From a gamma proteobacterium symbiont of Ctena orbiculata (GTDB lineage Bacteria > Pseudomonadota > Gammaproteobacteria > Chromatiales > Chromatiaceae), in the NCBI GenBank assembly GCA_003058525.1, contig QBVD01000067.1:1-35903 (forward strand): DNA of 35,903 nt, written 5' to 3'. Under the pieces are notes generated by a model that ran no database searches, had not been told where the DNA came from, and was given only the letters and a program-made list of their open reading frames with translations. This document shows positions 32,878 through 35,903 of this stretch, piece by piece (positions within the stretch are counted from its first letter, which is position 1; the number at the start of each line of letters is the position of its first letter). The position numbers and the translations under genes are program-made.

Positions 32878-33570
32878 TCAAGCTTCGATGACGCTTCTCA
32901 CACCTTCTGAAATGAGTTTTTCATAGAGGAATTTCTGTTTACCGTCGACCTCGATCCCCATACCGCTGAGCATAATAAAAAGATCGTCGATAATGATTTC
33001 CGATATGTGCTGTTGGTTGTGCAGCGAGGCCTCGAGATCGTTGTTCATGGCCAGCATACAGGCAAGTGCTCCGATCACCTGCAGCGTTACTTCATCCTTG
33101 ACAACAATAGGCTTGGATTGAGGTTCTGAATCCGGACGCTGTATACCGTAAGTATCACAGACACGATTCAAATCGTCGTGGTTGAAATGCATGTCGGCAG
33201 GATAGTTGAACTCATTATCCATTTCGCCCTTCCCGTCGCCAATGAGCAGCTCTTCGTCGAATACCAGAAACTTCTGAAACAGGTCATCACGAACAACACC
33301 ATTAATTGTGATGTTGTGATCGATAATGGCACTGCTGTAGGTGACCGGCAGATTCTTTTTCAGCTCGTTGACATCAGTGGCGTAGAGCTTGAGATAGCCG
33401 TCCACATAAACCCTGTCAAAGGTTCCGCTCTCCACCTCGACAGAAGCGAACCCGTTGAAGTGGAAATAGAACTCTTCAAGTTCATGCAGAAAACGACTGT
33501 CACCGACGTAGTCACAGGCCTGTTCCCAGCTGTAAAAGACGCCTTGTTCATTCATATTGGTTTCTATCAT
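32878..33570 (-). CDS. Unknown acidic soluble protein
   Basis: I do not recognise this 230-residue protein. It is acidic, with no signal peptide and no clear membrane segment. The first half looks alpha/beta (ASVEVESGTFDRVYVDGYLKLYATDVNELKKNLP), and the second half is helical (VTLQVIGALACMLAMNNDLEASLHNQQHISEIIIDDLFIML). Two cysteines appear in isolated positions, so a metal site is not evident. It lies 48 bases downstream of the serine dehydratase gene on the same strand, so it may be co-transcribed. ATG 33570 follows AAAGG very closely; an ATG five codons later is an alternative. Confidence 0.6.
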   Translation of the reverse strand: MIETNMNEQGVFYSWEQACDYVGDSRFLHELEEFYFHFNGFASVEVESGTFDRVYVDGYLKLYATDVNELKKNLPVTYSSAIIDHNITINGVVRDDLFQKFLVFDEELLIGDGKGEMDNEFNYPADMHFNHDDLNRVCDTYGIQRPDSEPQSKPIVVKDEVTLQVIGALACMLAMNNDLEASLHNQQHISEIIIDDLFIMLSGMGIEVDGKQKFLYEKLISEGVRSVIEA

Positions 33571-33618
33571 CCTTTATCGGTCAGATTCAGCTAATCCTTC
33601 CCCTTTTTTAGATCAATT

Positions 33619-34995
33619 TCAACACTCGACAAGATTGACTGCCAGCCCTCCCCTCGATGTCTCTTTATATTTTGTCTTCATATCCGCGCCGGTCTCTCGC
33701 ATGGTTTTTATGACTTTATCCAGTGAAACAAAGTGTGACCCGTCTCCCCGTAAGGCCATGCGCGCGGCATTTATGGCTTTTACCGCACCCATGGCATTAC
33801 GCTCGATACACGGCACCTGCACCAGGCCACCTACCGGATCGCAGGTCAAGCCCAGATTGTGCTCCATTCCTATCTCCGCGGCATTTTCAACCTGGCGCGG
33901 CGTGCCGCCCAATACCTCGGCCAATGCACCCGCAGCCATGGAACAGGCAGCACCGACCTCACCCTGACAACCCACCTCGGCACCGGAAATCGAGGCATTC
34001 TCTTTGTACAGGATACCGATCGCACCGGCACAGAGTAGGAATCGGATCACACCATCCTCCGTTGCTCCCGGTGAAAAACGCCAATAGTAGTGGAGTACCG
34101 CGGGAACAATTCCGGCAGCCCCATTAGTGGGAGCGGTCACCACCCGGCCTCCGGCGGCATTCTCCTCGTTGACCGCCAGAGCAAACAGATTGACCCAGTC
34201 CATGGTGCCAAGCGGCACCTGATTGAGTTCCGCATCGTTACTGAGCTGCCTGTAGAGACGTGGAGCGCGTCGTATAACCTTTAATCCACCCGGCAGCACC
34301 CCTTCAGTCGTGCAACCCTGTTCCACACATTGCTGCATGACATGCCATATCTGCAGCAAACTGTCGCGAATCGTCTGTTCACTACGCCACGACTTTTCAT
34401 TCTCCAACATCAGCCGGCTGATGGAGAGCCCCTGCTCGTCACAGACCCGCAATAACTCTTCGCCACTATGAAAAGGATACTTGAGTAGGGTTTTATCCTC
34501 GCTGATAACAACCTCGCCTTGCGCATTTTCCTCAATTACAAAACCACCTCCAACTGAATAAAAATGGTTTTGTGAAATCTCCTTCCCCTTATCGTCGAAG
34601 GCCGTGAACCGCATACCGTTGGCATGCAGTTTGAGCTGTTTTTTCCGATGAAACTGAAGATCACCCTCCATATCGAAGCAGAGCCGCAGTCCACTGCCCA
34701 GCACCACTGATTTCCGCTCACGGATAGCATCGATCCGCTGCGGTATGGCCTGGACATCCACCGTTGAGGGCGACTCTCCCATGAGTCCGAGCAATAGTGC
34801 CTTATCCGTCCCATGCCCCTTGCCGGTCGCTCCCAATGACCCGAACAGCTCTATCTGAATTCTGTGTGTAACCTTCAGCAGGCGCTCATCCGACAGTTTT
34901 TCCACAAATCGCTTGGCTGCCAGCATCGGCCCGACGGTGTGGGAACTGGAAGGGCCTATGCCGATTTTGAAGAGATCGAAAACACTCACCGCCAT
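33619..34995 (-). CDS. sdaA: Iron-sulfur L-serine dehydratase (single chain)
   Basis: A 458-residue enzyme that converts L-serine to pyruvate and ammonia with a [4Fe-4S] cluster. The beta-domain start [22 protein letters not shown] is typical. The alpha part holds the substrate loop [12 protein letters not shown] and the cluster cysteines within [15 protein letters not shown] and [18 protein letters not shown]. The length matches the fused type found in E. coli SdaA/SdaB. I chose ATG 34995 (GGGAG upstream) over a TTG at 35004. An Fe-S enzyme close to the SUF genes fits the iron theme, but it has its own direction and gap. Confidence 0.93.
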   Translation of the reverse strand: MAVSVFDLFKIGIGPSSSHTVGPMLAAKRFVEKLSDERLLKVTHRIQIELFGSLGATGKGHGTDKALLLGLMGESPSTVDVQAIPQRIDAIRERKSVVLGSGLRLCFDMEGDLQFHRKKQLKLHANGMRFTAFDDKGKEISQNHFYSVGGGFVIEENAQGEVVISEDKTLLKYPFHSGEELLRVCDEQGLSISRLMLENEKSWRSEQTIRDSLLQIWHVMQQCVEQGCTTEGVLPGGLKVIRRAPRLYRQLSNDAELNQVPLGTMDWVNLFALAVNEENAAGGRVVTAPTNGAAGIVPAVLHYYWRFSPGATEDGVIRFLLCAGAIGILYKENASISGAEVGCQGEVGAACSMAAGALAEVLGGTPRQVENAAEIGMEHNLGLTCDPVGGLVQVPCIERNAMGAVKAINAARMALRGDGSHFVSLDKVIKTMRETGADMKTKYKETSRGGLAVNLVEC

Positions 34996-35208
34996 GCCAG
35001 CCAACTCCCGACTGATTCAATGCATTGTTCTTTATCACCGACCGCTTTAAGCATCATTCAGTCCATGCTGATTGTTAGGCTCTGTCATTGACCGCGTACA
35101 CAGCCAGCCTGAGCTGCGGACGGTATCGCCGCATATACTGCTGTATTGTCATGGTAGGCTTTTGAAGATGTAAGGTACAGGCCAACAGCCTCTGTCCCTG
35201 CATGGTCT

Positions 35209-35622
35209 TTATCGACTGTTCATGTAACGGGCTATATCCATATCGCTGTCTATGACATGGTCGATAAGCCAATACTTGAGTGATGTCAGGGTTTCTATAT
35301 CGAGCCTGCGTTTCCCCTCTTCTATCTCTCTTATCAAATCACTCAACTCAGCCTGAAGCAGTGCATGTTCCCGATGATGACTGCTGACCTGAGGATATTC
35401 ATGATTACGCATAAAGGCCTCCTCATCCCTGAAATGCTGCCTGGTCTCCTCTTGAAGTTGCAGCACCAGCCGCATCGCAGCTCCGTCATCATTCGATTCT
35501 GAATTTTGCCTCATGACCGAGTCTGCCACCTGATTGACCAGCTCCACCAGATGCAGATGTTGCTGATCGATTTCATCGATCCCCAGATACCAGTCATCCC
35601 GCCAAGTAAGAAATCTCTTCAT
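35209..35622 (-). CDS. Bacteriohaemerythrin
   Basis: A 137-residue four-helix protein that binds O2 at a non-haem di-iron site. The ligand pattern is complete: H22 in DQQHLHLVELVN, H63 and E67 in RQHFRDEEAFM, H82 and H86 in SHHREHALL, and H122 and D127 in WLIDHVIDSDMD. Stand-alone bacterial forms carry or sense oxygen, or protect against it. It is a monocistronic gene on the minus strand, 205 bases upstream of the serine dehydratase gene, and its start ATG is 36 bases from the repeat element at the window end. Confidence 0.92.
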   Translation of the reverse strand: MKRFLTWRDDWYLGIDEIDQQHLHLVELVNQVADSVMRQNSESNDDGAAMRLVLQLQEETRQHFRDEEAFMRNHEYPQVSSHHREHALLQAELSDLIREIEEGKRRLDIETLTSLKYWLIDHVIDSDMDIARYMNSR

Positions 35623-35657
35623 TGGTCCGCCACTGATCTATTGCACTGCCCCGTACT

Positions 35658-35893
35658 AGGGCCTGTTAACACTAATCCAATCGGCTCTGTTGTGTCTGAA
35701 AATGCGCCAATCAAGGCGCGAGGAGTGAGGTTTGGTGATTCCAAATGAGTGACGAGCAACGCCGAGTGGCGCATTTTCAGGCACAACCCGAAGGGCTGGG
35801 GCTGTTTTTCCACCCAGCGGCGTTATCATTCGCTCATTTAGCACGGCTAAACCTCGCTCATTCTGCCTTGCTGGGTAAAAAAACAGCTCCAGC
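35658..35893. mobile_element. Nested-hairpin repeat element (MITE-like), possibly continuing past the window
   Basis: This element has four stacked symmetries. TTGTGTCTGAAAATGCGCCA (35690-35709) pairs with 35767-35786 with one mismatch. A 24-base arm (35795-35818) pairs with 35870-35893 with three mismatches. TTTAGC-ACG-GCTAAA forms a small central palindrome near 35838-35852. The left terminal 26 bases (35658-35683) recur inverted at 2798-2823. No transposase frame is present. It is best read as a non-autonomous or relic mobile unit, or a large intergenic repeat; the exact borders are unknown. Confidence 0.5.
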
Positions 35894-35903
35894 AGAGTCG
35901 ATT

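Noticed and set aside
35619-35844. Small minus-strand frames over the terminal repeat element
   Set aside because: They are composed of repeat arms, overlap each other in different phases and have no ribosome site.

Overview
The window looks like part of a gammaproteobacterial chromosome, probably from a free-living or symbiotic sulfur- or iron-oxidising lineage of the Chromatiales type. This is an inference from gene content and from the short GC-rich palindromic intergenic repeats. There is no rRNA, tRNA, CRISPR array, intact insertion sequence or prophage. Most genes are ordinary chromosomal genes in short operons.

Layout. Positions 1-300 hold a mosaic of palindromic repeats. Positions 456-4570 encode a TonB-dependent outer-membrane receptor followed by its own overlapping exbB-exbD-tonB energising set. 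Positions 5042-8347 carry a REC-REC-GGDEF response regulator, a DUF429 protein and DNA polymerase IV (dinB), the last two overlapping by 4 bases. Positions 8708-10402 hold two unrecognised envelope proteins, one exported and one a PEGA/SHOCT-like lipoprotein. Positions 10464-12462 (minus strand) encode a Cyc2-like fused cytochrome-porin and a periplasmic di-haem cytochrome c, a candidate route for electrons across the outer membrane. Positions 13292-18624 hold a small membrane protein, a LEA14/WHy-type lipoprotein and an ABC export system (ATPase, double-FtsX permease, HlyD-type adaptor).

Positions 18763-22658 contain a membrane diguanylate cyclase, an exosortase-associated (FeeM-like) acyltransferase overlapping a ThiF-type E1-like enzyme, and two very small proteins behind a candidate sigma-54 promoter. 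Positions 22835-27497 are a sensory cluster. It has a PAS protein, a membrane chemoreceptor with a zinc-binding CZB domain, a decayed second PAS gene (not seen by ordinary ORF calling because of an in-frame TAG), a SIMPL-domain protein and a soluble CZB chemoreceptor. Positions 27539-32568 (minus strand) are a SUF iron-sulfur assembly cluster, sufB-C-D-T-A-E, with no cysteine desulfurase gene. An IscR-type half-site overlaps a perfect -10 box upstream of sufB. Positions 32878-35622 hold an unknown protein, an iron-sulfur L-serine dehydratase and a bacteriohaemerythrin. The window ends in a nested-hairpin repeat element whose terminal 26 bases recur inverted near 2800.

Common threads are iron (TonB uptake, Cyc2-like oxidation, SUF assembly, haemerythrin, Fe-S dehydratase) and c-di-GMP or chemotactic sensing. 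The points most worth checking are the Cyc2-like module, the acyltransferase/ThiF pair with its repeated TGTAACA motif and sigma-54-like promoter, the PAS relic, the Glu-rich loop of the TonB receptor, and the SUF cluster without SufS.
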